From Clostridia bacterium (GTDB lineage: Bacteria > Bacillota > Clostridia > UBA1381), in NCBI GenBank assembly GCA_017404065.1, contig JAFRDB010000094.1, forward strand, positions 1 to 54,866: a DNA stretch of 54,866 nucleotides. The letters run 5' to 3'. Positions 7,858 through 16,892 of the stretch are shown here, one piece after another. Each line of letters opens with the position of its first letter. Position 1 is the first letter of the stretch. The position numbers and the translations under genes were made by a program. The notes beneath the pieces were generated by a model. It was not told where the DNA came from. It was given only the letters and a program-made list of their open reading frames with translations, and made no database searches.

Positions 7858-10800
7858 ATGAAAAAAAGATTTTTGAGCGGTATCATGGCGGCGGTGCTTA
7901 CGCTTACGGCGGCGCAGGGGCTTGGTTTTGCCGCGCCGGAGGACGCGGAGACTGCCCCGGCGGAGGGCGGCGGGGAGTATGCCGCTGATTTTGATGCGCA
8001 TTTTGCCGAAGCGGAGGCGGAGCGCGAAGCGGAAATGGCGGCACATGAGGCGGAGGAGAGCGAGCGTGCCGCGGAGCTGGAAAAGCATATCATACATAAG
8101 CCGGAGCACGCGAAGTATCTTGAGGCGGGCGAGGAGCTTCTCGGCATAGCCGCCGAAAAATACAGCGAGATAGTCTATATCTCAAACGTTGACGAGCTGA
8201 GGGCGATAGACGGACATGACGGCGGATATTACGAGCTTACGGCGGATATAGATATTTCCGGCACGGAATGGGAGCCGCTGTATCTTACAAATGCAACCTT
8301 CAACGGCAAGGGGCATACCATATCTGGTATGACGATAACAAAGGGGACCGATACAAAGCATTTTACCGATGAATTGGGAAATGAGAGGGATTATAGCATA
8401 TCTTATATAGGTTTTTTATGTTCAGAGTGTGGGGCAGACAATACAAACTATGTCATCGCCCTCAATATAACCGATGCCGTAATTGATGTGGAACTAACAA
8501 ACGGCAAAGATGTCAGCATAATGGGACAGGCATATTCTGATAATTGCAAAATAAGCGGTGTTATAAACGAATCAGGTGAGTGTACTTCTTATGGCATCAA
8601 CGGTGGCGAAAACTGCATCTATGAAGGTGATGAGGTAGGTATTGGACTGGAAGGCTGCACAGATTGTGAGATGCACGTAGATTTAGTGTTTTACGGCATG
8701 GTTGACTGTGAGAGGTGTGTGCTATATGGTGATACAACAGATAACGGCATGTTTGAGTGTGAGAGGTGTAAGCTATACGGTGATGTAGGAGGTAACGGCA
8801 TGTTCGTCTGTACTGACTGTGAGCTATACGGCGATATGACTTTTAGCGATGAAAGAAGAAATATACATGCCATGTACGAATGTATCGATTGTGGATTTTA
8901 CGGCAATGTTAGCGGCAGCGCGTTAGGTATATATGGCATGTTCAACTGTACTGACTGTGAGCTATACGGCGATGTTGTCAGTAATGAATGTAACTATTCA
9001 ATAGGTATAGCTGATTGCGCCGGTTGTGTGTTTTACGGTGATGTAACAGGCGACAGCAATAAAACTGTAAATCAAACATATGGTATAATAGATCGTTGCA
9101 CCGATTGTAAGCTTTATGGTAATATTACGGGATCTCAAGTAGGCGGTATATTAGAATATTGCAATAACTGTATAGTTTGCGGTGATGTGTCAAGCAATGG
9201 TCGGTACACTGCAAGAGGCATAGCAGAAAATTGCATTGCTTGTGTACTTTATGGCAACGTAAGCGGCAAATATGCATTGGGTATAGAGGACTGTGCCAAT
9301 TGTTATATAAGTGGAAGTGTTATCAGAGAAGGACAGCCTAAGCTTATAGTAACTGCGGCTCAGCCATATCATGCATATTATAAATGCCCTTACTGTGGTG
9401 GAGAGATGATAACAAGAGATCCTTATCCATCATTGTTACATTGCTATAGATATTCTGAAGGAAGCTCTTATCCGAATTACTATTCGCTCAAAAGAGAGCT
9501 GTTTTACAGCAGAGACACGTATATGCCCGGTGATATAAATCCACCGGAGCAGCCGGAGCAGCCTGAGCCTCCGGAGATTTCATATACGGTGCAGGTGATC
9601 GAAGCAGAGAGCAATGCACCGATATCAGGCGCAACGGTAAGCATAAGCGGAAGAAAATATACAACAGACGACAACGGCGTTATAAGAGTTACCGACGGCA
9701 GAATGGGACTGCAGGCGGTAAAGATAGAAAAGGCAGGCAGCGTAATATATACAAATACAAGCTTCATGCCAACTACAAGCAGCATGAATATAATAGCTAT
9801 TCCATTGCTTGTGCTTACCAATGAGGATTTTGACTTTGGGTCGGGTTGTTTTGAAACGATCAAGGGACCTTCAATAACTATATTAGATGAAGAAGTGCAG
9901 CTTTTCGAATTTCCTGTTGAAATCGATTTTTCCGTGTTTGATATTGTAAAGGTTGCATATAACAGAAATCAAAATGAGTATGATGTGATTATCGGGAATT
10001 CAAATGACCTGCAAGATATTCGCGATGGGGAGTATTCGTCTGATTTTGCAAAAAAGTTTCTTGCCGTTGCAGATCTGTATGAGAGCATTGCCTCAAAAGA
10101 ATTTGGAATGGAATATTTTGCTAATCACAATAATGAAAATAGCGGAAGGCGAACAGGCGTTGATATAAGTGGATTTCTCAAGCTCAAACCTACTGAAGAC
10201 GGACTGCATTTAATTGACGGCGGCGTAATAACCGGTATCAGCACAAGCGTCAACGGAAGTATACCTATACCTGCAGCACCGTATATATACCTCGCATATG
10301 GTGTAAAAGGAGCCTTATCTTCTGCCTTATATCTTGAACTGACCAACACGAGACTGATAGATCCTGATTTTAGTGTGAACGGAAAAGTTAAGCTTGCATT
10401 AGAGCCGTCATTGGGTGCTGGCGTAGGAGTACATAGTGTATTAGCTGCTGAGGCGGGGATATCAGGAGAGATAGGGGGCGAGCTGAAAACGCCCGTAACC
10501 ATGATTGAAAATGATTTGAATGTTTGGTTAAATGCTAAGGTATATGCGCTATTTAATATATTGGGATATGATTTCAAATACAGCAGAGATTTCTTTGAAT
10601 ATCAACTGTATCCAAATAATATGAATATGAACATTGCATCAATAAGTGATGCAACCGACTTCACGCCGGTAAGCCGCGATTATCTTTATGATATGTCCGT
10701 AATGGCGGAAAACCCGGACACGATAAAGGCAAATTTGTACCCATACAGCGATGTGCAGACGGTTCAGCTATCTGACGGGCGCACGCTCATGGTATGGCTC

Positions 10801-12840
10801 GATGATGATACGGAAAGAGCCGATATGGACAGGACGGCGCTGTATTACAGCATTCTTGACAGCGGCGCATGGAGTGAGCCGCAGCAGATAGATAATGACG
10901 GAACGGCGGACTTTCAATTCGCGCTTTCATCAAGCGGAAGCGGAGCGGCGGTAGTATGGCAGGATATGAACGGCAATATGGCAGAGGACGCGTCAATGAG
11001 CGATATGGCGGTAAATACCGAGCTTTCGTATGCCGTATTTGACGGCAGCACATGGGGAGCGCCGATAGCTATAACGGACGGCAACAGCGCGTTTGAATAT
11101 GCTCCGAGACTTTTCTATGACGGCAGCAGGGGCTATATAGCATGGACGGAAAATGATGAAAACAGCGCAATGCCAAGCGAAACAGCAGCGGAGCGGGTAT
11201 ACAGCGTAACAGTCAGCGGCACAAGCGTATCAGAGCCGCAATGCAAGATAGAGAATATCCCGCTCATATACGAAACGGAGATAGGCGCAAACGGCGCGGT
11301 GGCGTGTATCGCCGATAAGGACGGAGATAAGGAAACAAAGGACGGAATACTATATGTAAACGACCTGAAATGCCATGAAAGCGATATGCTTATGGCGGGT
11401 CTGCGCTATTCGGACGGCGGCTTCTGCTTCACCGAGGGCGGCACGCTGAGGAAATCAAGCGGCAGCAGCACATACGCATCAGCGGTATATGATAGCGCGG
11501 CGGACGGAGCAAGGCTTATCACAAACGGCAGCGAGAAGGCGGTAGTATATGAGGTTCAGGACGGGTTCACGTCAAACCTCTATGCATCATATTACAAAAA
11601 CAACGCATGGACAAACCCGGTAAGGGTAACGGATCACAGCGAGAAAATGCGCTCATGGGACGCGGAGCTTGCAAGTGACGGCACATTAAACGTATTCGCA
11701 GTATTGGCGGATATATCGGTAGAGGATAGTGACGTAAAACAGAGCGTAAGGCTTGCGCATACCATAGCGGAGCCGATAGAGAGCGTAGAGGTAAGATATA
11801 TCGAGGCAGAGCCGCAGCGCGGCAAGACCGTTGATTTTGCCATAGGCGTGGATAACGAAACAGCGAGCGATACGCTCAATATCAGCATAACCGGCGAGAC
11901 CGCAGGCGAGCTGTACAGCGGCACAGCTAAGGCAGAAAACGGCGTTATCAATGTAAGCGTACCGATCCCCGATGATTTCACAAAGCAGAACGTGACTGTA
12001 ACGGTATCGGGCGAAAGCGCAGAGGGCAGCAAAACAGAGTTTATAGGCTATGCCGATCTTGATGTAACGCTTGTACCGGGCGGCAAATATGCTAAGGTAA
12101 CGAACAAGGGCTGTGACACAGCGGAAAATGTAAGGCTCACAGTAGAGGGCGAGGACGGAACGGAGCTTGCAAAAACAACGGCAGAAGCACTTGAACCGGG
12201 TAAGAGCGCAAGTGTTAATGTGACGCTCCCTGAGGGCTACAGCGGCTACGTTACAGCAAGCGCGGAAACAGATACGGATGAAGCGGCGGAATACAATAAC
12301 AGCGCAAGCGTGCTTGTGAGTGCAAACAGCATCGGACGATTAAAGATAAACGCCAACACAGCTGTTATAGAGCCGGGCAATAGCTATATGCCGGTTTTAA
12401 ATACAGACACATTCTATGGCATATCCGATAATGAGGCTGTGGCAACGGTAGATGATACAGGGAAAATATCCGCGGTATCGGAGGGAACGGCAACGATAAC
12501 CTACACCGCGCCGGGCGCAAGCAACGCGGCAAAGGTAAGGGTGTATGTTCATAAGCTTTCCGCGCCGGAGATAACAAGCGCGGAGTATAGCAGTGATTAT
12601 GTAAATCTTGCCGTAAACACAAGCTCATGCCTTGCCGAGGGTGAGACGGAGCAGCTGATTGCCGCGGCATATACCGGGGACGGCACGCTTGTCGGCATAA
12701 CAATGCAGGACGCGACAGCGGCGGAGGAAGTGAACGTTTCGCTATACACAGGCGAAAAGGAACCGAAGCGGGTGAAGGTGATGCTGTGGAACACCGCCCA
12801 GCAGCCGGCATCATGTGCGGCGGAGAAGCTGATAGAATAG
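7858..12840 (+). CDS. Large secreted modular protein with CxxC-rich solenoid, propeller-like, CARDB-like and Big2-like regions
   Basis: A 1660-residue secreted protein of unknown function. In order: signal peptide (about 1-26); a charged Ala/Glu-rich helix (27-80); a GLUG-like beta-solenoid. Its array from residue 267 to 482 carries eleven CxxC motifs spaced about 20 residues apart, usually followed by YGD or YGN. Next come a lone CPYC pair (about 510); a proline-rich linker; a carboxypeptidase-regulatory or CNA-B-like domain (about 568-645); an unassigned region (650-930); repeats resembling a BNR/sialidase-type propeller (about 940-1270: GRTLMVWLDDDTERADMDRT and similar); CARDB-like beta domains (about 1300-1485); a Big2-like Ig fold (about 1488-1566); and a C-terminal module (1567-1660) also seen in the protein at 34675. 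No SLH or LPXTG anchor is present. Base composition drops sharply between about 8340 and 10640. It may be a surface adhesin or polysaccharide-binding protein, but this is inference. Confidence 0.75.
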   Translation: MKKRFLSGIMAAVLTLTAAQGLGFAAPEDAETAPAEGGGEYAADFDAHFAEAEAEREAEMAAHEAEESERAAELEKHIIHKPEHAKYLEAGEELLGIAAEKYSEIVYISNVDELRAIDGHDGGYYELTADIDISGTEWEPLYLTNATFNGKGHTISGMTITKGTDTKHFTDELGNERDYSISYIGFLCSECGADNTNYVIALNITDAVIDVELTNGKDVSIMGQAYSDNCKISGVINESGECTSYGINGGENCIYEGDEVGIGLEGCTDCEMHVDLVFYGMVDCERCVLYGDTTDNGMFECERCKLYGDVGGNGMFVCTDCELYGDMTFSDERRNIHAMYECIDCGFYGNVSGSALGIYGMFNCTDCELYGDVVSNECNYSIGIADCAGCVFYGDVTGDSNKTVNQTYGIIDRCTDCKLYGNITGSQVGGILEYCNNCIVCGDVSSNGRYTARGIAENCIACVLYGNVSGKYALGIEDCANCYISGSVIREGQPKLIVTAAQPYHAYYKCPYCGGEMITRDPYPSLLHCYRYSEGSSYPNYYSLKRELFYSRDTYMPGDINPPEQPEQPEPPEISYTVQVIEAESNAPISGATVSISGRKYTTDDNGVIRVTDGRMGLQAVKIEKAGSVIYTNTSFMPTTSSMNIIAIPLLVLTNEDFDFGSGCFETIKGPSITILDEEVQLFEFPVEIDFSVFDIVKVAYNRNQNEYDVIIGNSNDLQDIRDGEYSSDFAKKFLAVADLYESIASKEFGMEYFANHNNENSGRRTGVDISGFLKLKPTEDGLHLIDGGVITGISTSVNGSIPIPAAPYIYLAYGVKGALSSALYLELTNTRLIDPDFSVNGKVKLALEPSLGAGVGVHSVLAAEAGISGEIGGELKTPVTMIENDLNVWLNAKVYALFNILGYDFKYSRDFFEYQLYPNNMNMNIASISDATDFTPVSRDYLYDMSVMAENPDTIKANLYPYSDVQTVQLSDGRTLMVWLDDDTERADMDRTALYYSILDSGAWSEPQQIDNDGTADFQFALSSSGSGAAVVWQDMNGNMAEDASMSDMAVNTELSYAVFDGSTWGAPIAITDGNSAFEYAPRLFYDGSRGYIAWTENDENSAMPSETAAERVYSVTVSGTSVSEPQCKIENIPLIYETEIGANGAVACIADKDGDKETKDGILYVNDLKCHESDMLMAGLRYSDGGFCFTEGGTLRKSSGSSTYASAVYDSAADGARLITNGSEKAVVYEVQDGFTSNLYASYYKNNAWTNPVRVTDHSEKMRSWDAELASDGTLNVFAVLADISVEDSDVKQSVRLAHTIAEPIESVEVRYIEAEPQRGKTVDFAIGVDNETASDTLNISITGETAGELYSGTAKAENGVINVSVPIPDDFTKQNVTVTVSGESAEGSKTEFIGYADLDVTLVPGGKYAKVTNKGCDTAENVRLTVEGEDGTELAKTTAEALEPGKSASVNVTLPEGYSGYVTASAETDTDEAAEYNNSASVLVSANSIGRLKINANTAVIEPGNSYMPVLNTDTFYGISDNEAVATVDDTGKISAVSEGTATITYTAPGASNAAKVRVYVHKLSAPEITSAEYSSDYVNLAVNTSSCLAEGETEQLIAAAYTGDGTLVGITMQDATAAEEVNVSLYTGEKEPKRVKVMLWNTAQQPASCAAEKLIE

Positions 12841-12852
12841 TAGTGATATAAA

Positions 12853-13761
12853 ATGACAAAACGAACGCTTACCTACGTCGTGACGGCGGAGCCTGACGGC
12901 GCGATGGTGAATGACGCGCTCCGGCGCGGACTTAAAATATCCGGCTCGCTTATCAAGGAGCTGAAAAGGCATGAGGACGGCATACTCTTAAACGGTGCTC
13001 ATGCGCGGACTGTGGATGCGGTAAAGCCGGGGGATGTTATAGAGTGCAATATGTACGACGCGGAATCGGAAAACGTCATAGCCGCGGATACCCAGCTTGA
13101 TATTATGTATGAGGACGAGGACATACTCATAATCAACAAGCCGCCGCGTATGCCGGTGCATCCTTCGCCAGGACACTTAACGGATACGCTTGCGAACGGG
13201 GTTATCGCTCATTACCGCAAAAACGGTGAGACGCATATATTCCGAGCGGTGAACCGTCTTGACGGGGACACATCAGGGGTTATGTGTATCGCAAAAAACA
13301 GCTATGCTCACGCGCGGCTCATCGATGAGATGGCGGCAGGTGAGTTGCGCCGCGAATATATGGCGATAGTTGAGGGCGAGCTTGAGGGAAACGCTACGAT
13401 AGACGCGCCTATAATGAGGGTGGATTTTATAAAACGAGCCGTTTGTGAGGGCGGACATAGGGCGGTAACACATTACATGGTTTCAGAGAGGTTTTGCGGA
13501 TACACCCTTGTTCGGCTGCGACTCGAAACGGGACGCACGCATCAGATACGCGTACACATGTCGCATATCGGTCATCCGCTTTTGGGTGATTGGCTATACG
13601 GAACGGAGGACAAGGAGCTGTTTCCGCGCCATGCGCTACATTCGGCATATCTGAGGTTTATACATCCCGTAACCGGAGAGCTGATGGAATTTGCGCCGCC
13701 AATGCCCGGCGATATGGAGCAGTTTATCGCAAAGCTGGGAAAATTTTGTGATAGAATTTAA
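12853..13761 (+). CDS. RluA-family rRNA/tRNA pseudouridine synthase
   Basis: A 302-residue pseudouridine synthase acting on structured RNA in the cytosol. The N-terminal part (residues 1-70) looks like an S4-type RNA-binding domain. The catalytic domain follows, with the catalytic aspartate D137 in NRLDGDTSG, where most relatives have a histidine before the arginine and an R or K after the aspartate. The family motif GRTHQIRVHMSHIGHPLLGD is intact near residues 222-242. It begins 12 bp after the surface protein gene with only a poor ribosome binding site, so it is probably read through from the upstream promoter. The target uridine (RluD-, RluC- or YlyB-like) cannot be decided. Confidence 0.92.
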   Translation: MTKRTLTYVVTAEPDGAMVNDALRRGLKISGSLIKELKRHEDGILLNGAHARTVDAVKPGDVIECNMYDAESENVIAADTQLDIMYEDEDILIINKPPRMPVHPSPGHLTDTLANGVIAHYRKNGETHIFRAVNRLDGDTSGVMCIAKNSYAHARLIDEMAAGELRREYMAIVEGELEGNATIDAPIMRVDFIKRAVCEGGHRAVTHYMVSERFCGYTLVRLRLETGRTHQIRVHMSHIGHPLLGDWLYGTEDKELFPRHALHSAYLRFIHPVTGELMEFAPPMPGDMEQFIAKLGKFCDRI

Positions 13762-13869
13762 TGGTCATAAGTTTGGCTTGTTGTATAAATATGTAAGAGT
13801 TAAACACAATTGTACACACCATACAAGAATTAAATATATATTAGTGCAAATTAACTAATATTTAAATGT

Positions 13870-13897
13870 TTGAAATTTAATTTTTGTGGTATATATA
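13870..13897 (+). promoter_or_regulatory. Probable promoter of the EF-G paralogue
   Basis: TTGAAA (13870-13875), 16-bp spacer, TATATA (13892-13897), in an AT-rich 172-bp gap. An alternative reading uses the next TATATA two bases on, with an 18-bp spacer. A strong RBS, AAAGGAGG, follows. The rest of the gap shows no other signal. Confidence 0.45.
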
Positions 13898-13933
13898 TAT
13901 TAGGCACTTTTTTATAAAGGAGGAAAAAGATTT

Positions 13934-15985
13934 ATGAAAAACATACGCAATATAGCGGTGATGGGACATGCAAAGTGCGGAAAAACAACAATAACTGAGG
14001 CTATGCTCTATAATGCCGGCCAGGTTAAAAGATTAGGCTCTATAGTTGAAGGAACGACCATCTCGGATTACGATAATGAGGAAAAGAGAAGGTCTTGCTC
14101 GATCAATACTACGGTTGAGCCCGTCAAATGGAAGGAGTTTAAGTATAACGTTATCGACACTCCGGGATTTTTTGACTATGCAGGCGATGTCAAGGCGGGT
14201 GTTCGCGCGGCTGATTCGGCTCTCGTGGTGCTGAGCGGAAGAAGCGGAGTTTCGGTAGGCACGGAGCAGGTTTTTGATTATGCAAAGAACAGCGATATCC
14301 CTATCATGTTTTTTGTCAATAAGATAGATGATAAGCACGCAAGCTACGAAAAGACTCTTGAACAGATGAAGCAGGTATTCGGTAAGGCGGTAACTCCGTT
14401 CGTATATCCGATCCGAGAGGGAGACGAGTTCAAGGGCTTTGTTGATATCGTAGATATGACAGCCCGCCGCTATGAAGGCGAAAAGAGAATAGATATACCG
14501 GTTCCGGATGGCATGGCAGAGGTTATTGAGCCGCTTCGTGAAATGATCATGGAGGCTATTGCTGATACGGACGAGGAGCTTATGGTCAAATATTTTGAGG
14601 GTGAGCCGTTTACTGTCGATGAGATAAAGCAGGCTATCCGCAACGGTGTTAAGGATGGTAACATATATCCGGTATATTGCGGCAGCGCGACATCGAACAT
14701 AGGTATCCGTTCGCTTATGGATGGTATCGGCAAGTATCTTCCGGCGCCGTCAGAGATCAAGGAGATCGGCAGACATTCCGATACAGCTGAGCCGGTAGAG
14801 CTCGTGCAGTCACCGGATGAGACGACTGCGGCGGTAGTATTTAAGACTATTGCTGACCCGTTCGTAGGCAAGATGAGTATTTTCCGCGTATATTCAGGCG
14901 AGATAAAGGCGGATTCGACATACTACAATCCAAACAAGGGTGAGAGCGAAAAGATAGGCAAGGTATATACGGTTTGTGGCAACAAGCAGACTGAAGTAAG
15001 CTCGATCAAGGCGGGTGATATCGGCTGCGTTACCAAGCTTGAATTCACAAAGACGGGTGATACGATCTGTGACAAGAATAAGAACATCATCCTTACAGGC
15101 ATCGAATTCCCCGCGCCGGTGCTTGCAATGGCTGTAGAGCCTGAAAAGAAGGGTGAGGAGGAGAAGATCATCAGCGGACTCTCAAGACTGATGGATGAGG
15201 ATCCGACATTTATGGTGGTTAATGATCCGGAAACAAAGCAGACGCTCATAAAGGGACAGGGTGAGCAGCACATAGATGTTATTATCAGCAAGCTTAAGAC
15301 CAAGTATGGTGTTAACGTTATCTTATCCGAGCCTATAACTCCGTACAGAGAGACGATAACCAAGAAGGTAGCGGTAGAGGGTAAGCATAAGAAGCAGTCC
15401 GGCGGTCATGGTCAGTACGGACACGTTAAGATCGAATTTGAGCCGGGACTTACAGAGGAGCTTATCTTTGAGGAGAGAGTAGTTGGCGGCAGCGTTCCGA
15501 AGAACTACTTCCCGGCAATAGAGAAGGGTCTGCGTGACAGTGTTGAGCACGGAGTGCTTGCAGGTTATCCGGTGGTCAATGTAAAGGCAACGCTGTTCGA
15601 CGGCTCATATCATCCGGTAGATTCATCGGAAATGGCGTTCAAGACTGCCGCATCTCTCGCATATAAAGAGGGCATGAAGCAGGCGGGACCGGTAATGCTT
15701 GAGCCTATAGGCTATCTCAAGAGCTATGTGCCCGAGAGCATCATGGGTGATGTTATCGGTGATATCAACAAGCGCCGCGGCAGGATCATGGGCATGGGCG
15801 AGAGTGACATAAAGGGACTGAACCTTGTTGAGGCGGAGGTGCCGATGTCAGAGATGCACAAGTATGCAACAGATCTTCGCGCAATGACAGGCGGCAGAGG
15901 AAAGTTCACCTTTGAATTTGTAAGATATGAGAGAGCACCGATGGATGTTGCGGACAAGATAATCGCGGCGGCTAATGAAAAATAA
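13934..15985 (+). CDS. Elongation factor G-like GTPase (EF-G paralogue)
   Basis: A 683-residue translational GTPase with all EF-G domains. G1 is GHAKCGKTT at residues 11-19 (canonical EF-G has GHIDAGKTT), G3 is DTPG at 75-78, and G4 is NKID at 129-132. Domain IV contains QSGGHGQYGHVKIEFEP, and domain V contains the PESIMGDVIGDINKRRGRIMGM segment. The K-C substitution in the P-loop, absence of str-operon neighbours (rpsL, rpsG, tuf) and the single-gene layout point to the second EF-G-like group rather than the main fusA. Such paralogues are thought to help translocation or ribosome recycling under special conditions; the role here is unknown. It has its own promoter and a shared terminator downstream. 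Confidence 0.9.
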   Translation: MKNIRNIAVMGHAKCGKTTITEAMLYNAGQVKRLGSIVEGTTISDYDNEEKRRSCSINTTVEPVKWKEFKYNVIDTPGFFDYAGDVKAGVRAADSALVVLSGRSGVSVGTEQVFDYAKNSDIPIMFFVNKIDDKHASYEKTLEQMKQVFGKAVTPFVYPIREGDEFKGFVDIVDMTARRYEGEKRIDIPVPDGMAEVIEPLREMIMEAIADTDEELMVKYFEGEPFTVDEIKQAIRNGVKDGNIYPVYCGSATSNIGIRSLMDGIGKYLPAPSEIKEIGRHSDTAEPVELVQSPDETTAAVVFKTIADPFVGKMSIFRVYSGEIKADSTYYNPNKGESEKIGKVYTVCGNKQTEVSSIKAGDIGCVTKLEFTKTGDTICDKNKNIILTGIEFPAPVLAMAVEPEKKGEEEKIISGLSRLMDEDPTFMVVNDPETKQTLIKGQGEQHIDVIISKLKTKYGVNVILSEPITPYRETITKKVAVEGKHKKQSGGHGQYGHVKIEFEPGLTEELIFEERVVGGSVPKNYFPAIEKGLRDSVEHGVLAGYPVVNVKATLFDGSYHPVDSSEMAFKTAASLAYKEGMKQAGPVMLEPIGYLKSYVPESIMGDVIGDINKRRGRIMGMGESDIKGLNLVEAEVPMSEMHKYATDLRAMTGGRGKFTFEFVRYERAPMDVADKIIAAANEK

Positions 15986-16027
15986 ACTGTGCTGTCGCAA
16001 AACAGTCTGAGGAAATAAAAGCGTGTA

Positions 16028-16073
16028 AAAAGCTCCTGAAAGCAAGTAAACCAACCTGCTTTCAGGAGCTTTT
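16028..16073. terminator. Bidirectional terminator between EF-G-like gene and folA
   Basis: A perfect 17-bp inverted repeat: AAAAGCTCCTGAAAGCA (16028-16044) and TGCTTTCAGGAGCTTTT (16057-16073), 12-nt loop. A-tract and T-tract on either side serve the two convergent genes. Confidence 0.85.
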
Positions 16074-16125
16074 CTCATGTTAATGAGGTTGTATCTGACA
16101 TTCATTTCTGTGGCAGCCTTGAAGG

Positions 16126-16614
16126 TCATATATGCCGTTCGAAGGTAAGAAAGCGGTAAATAAGCCCGTTTTCCTCGTGATCGGGACTTTGATCGGTAAG
16201 CTGCCATCCGTCAGAGGGATCGAGCTTTGGCAGGAACGTGTCTGCATCAGCATCGGCATCAACAACGGTTATATATGCCGTGTCGCAGAACGGGAGCAGT
16301 TCGCGGTATACCTCACCGCCGCCGATGACGTATACATCACCGGAGATATCTCGCAAAAGCAGCGCAAGCTCGCCGCTGTTGTTGCAAACCCTGACGCCGT
16401 CACGCGCGAAGCCGGGGTCGCGTGACAGAACAATATTAGTTCTGTCGGGCAAAGGTTTGCCGCAGGGGAGAGAATCGAGTGTCTTTCTTCCCATTATTAT
16501 AGTATGCCCCATGGTTTTTTCTTTGAAAAAACGTAAGTCGCCGGATATAGAAAAAAGCGGCAGGTTGTTTTTGCCTATGCCGCCATTCCTGTCTGTGCAT
16601 GCTATCAGCTTCAT
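16126..16614 (-). CDS. folA: Dihydrofolate reductase
   Basis: A 162-residue DHFR that reduces dihydrofolate with NADPH. Motifs: IACTDRNGGIGKNNLP at the start, the acidic catalytic residue in ISGDLRFFKEKT, GHTIIMGRKTLDSLP, DVYVIGGGEVYRELL, and the C-terminal LIYRFLTFER. Length is standard. Its ATG shares a base with the stop codon of the PqqD-like gene (TGATG), so it is translationally coupled to it and probably depends on the promoter at 17643-17671. The usual neighbour thyA is absent. Confidence 0.95.
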   Translation of the reverse strand: MKLIACTDRNGGIGKNNLPLFSISGDLRFFKEKTMGHTIIMGRKTLDSLPCGKPLPDRTNIVLSRDPGFARDGVRVCNNSGELALLLRDISGDVYVIGGGEVYRELLPFCDTAYITVVDADADADTFLPKLDPSDGWQLTDQSPDHEENGLIYRFLTFERHI

Positions 16615-16886
16615 CAGTTCTCATCCAGCAGCTCCGCATCGCGCGCGGTCTTTAAGAATGCGTCAATGCCGCTTTTTGCTGTCTCCTCATCCACCTCGTA
16701 GTCGCTGAGCATATCCTTTAAAAGATCCTCGTATGTCGTACCTTTGGCGAGTCTTTCCCAGATATATGCGCCGGTGTCGTTGAGGGTGATCAATCCGTTA
16801 AAGTCAACCGATGCCTGACCTATCGCAACAACAACGTGTCTTCCGGCTACCGAACGGAGCATAAAGCCCTTTTTTGTTTTCATCAT
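16614..16886 (-). CDS. PqqD-like (RiPP recognition element) protein
   Basis: A 90-residue protein of the PqqD type. It shows GFMLRSVAGRHVVVAIG, an LNDTGAYIWERL segment (about residues 36-47), and a helical C-terminus (SDYEVDEETAKSGIDAFL). PqqD domains bind leader peptides of ribosomally made, modified peptides (RiPPs) and present them to enzymes. Here the partner is the HPr-kinase-like protein 6 bp upstream; no precursor peptide, radical SAM enzyme or peptidase gene is nearby. The first of two adjacent ATGs is chosen, 7 bp after AAGGATG. Function in this setting is unknown. Confidence 0.85.
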   Translation of the reverse strand: MMKTKKGFMLRSVAGRHVVVAIGQASVDFNGLITLNDTGAYIWERLAKGTTYEDLLKDMLSDYEVDEETAKSGIDAFLKTARDAELLDEN

Positions 16887-16892
16887 AGTTAT

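Noticed and set aside
13762..13933. Small RNA gene or tRNA in the AT-rich gap before the EF-G paralogue
   Set aside because: No cloverleaf, stable hairpin or terminator is visible; only a promoter-like pair was found.
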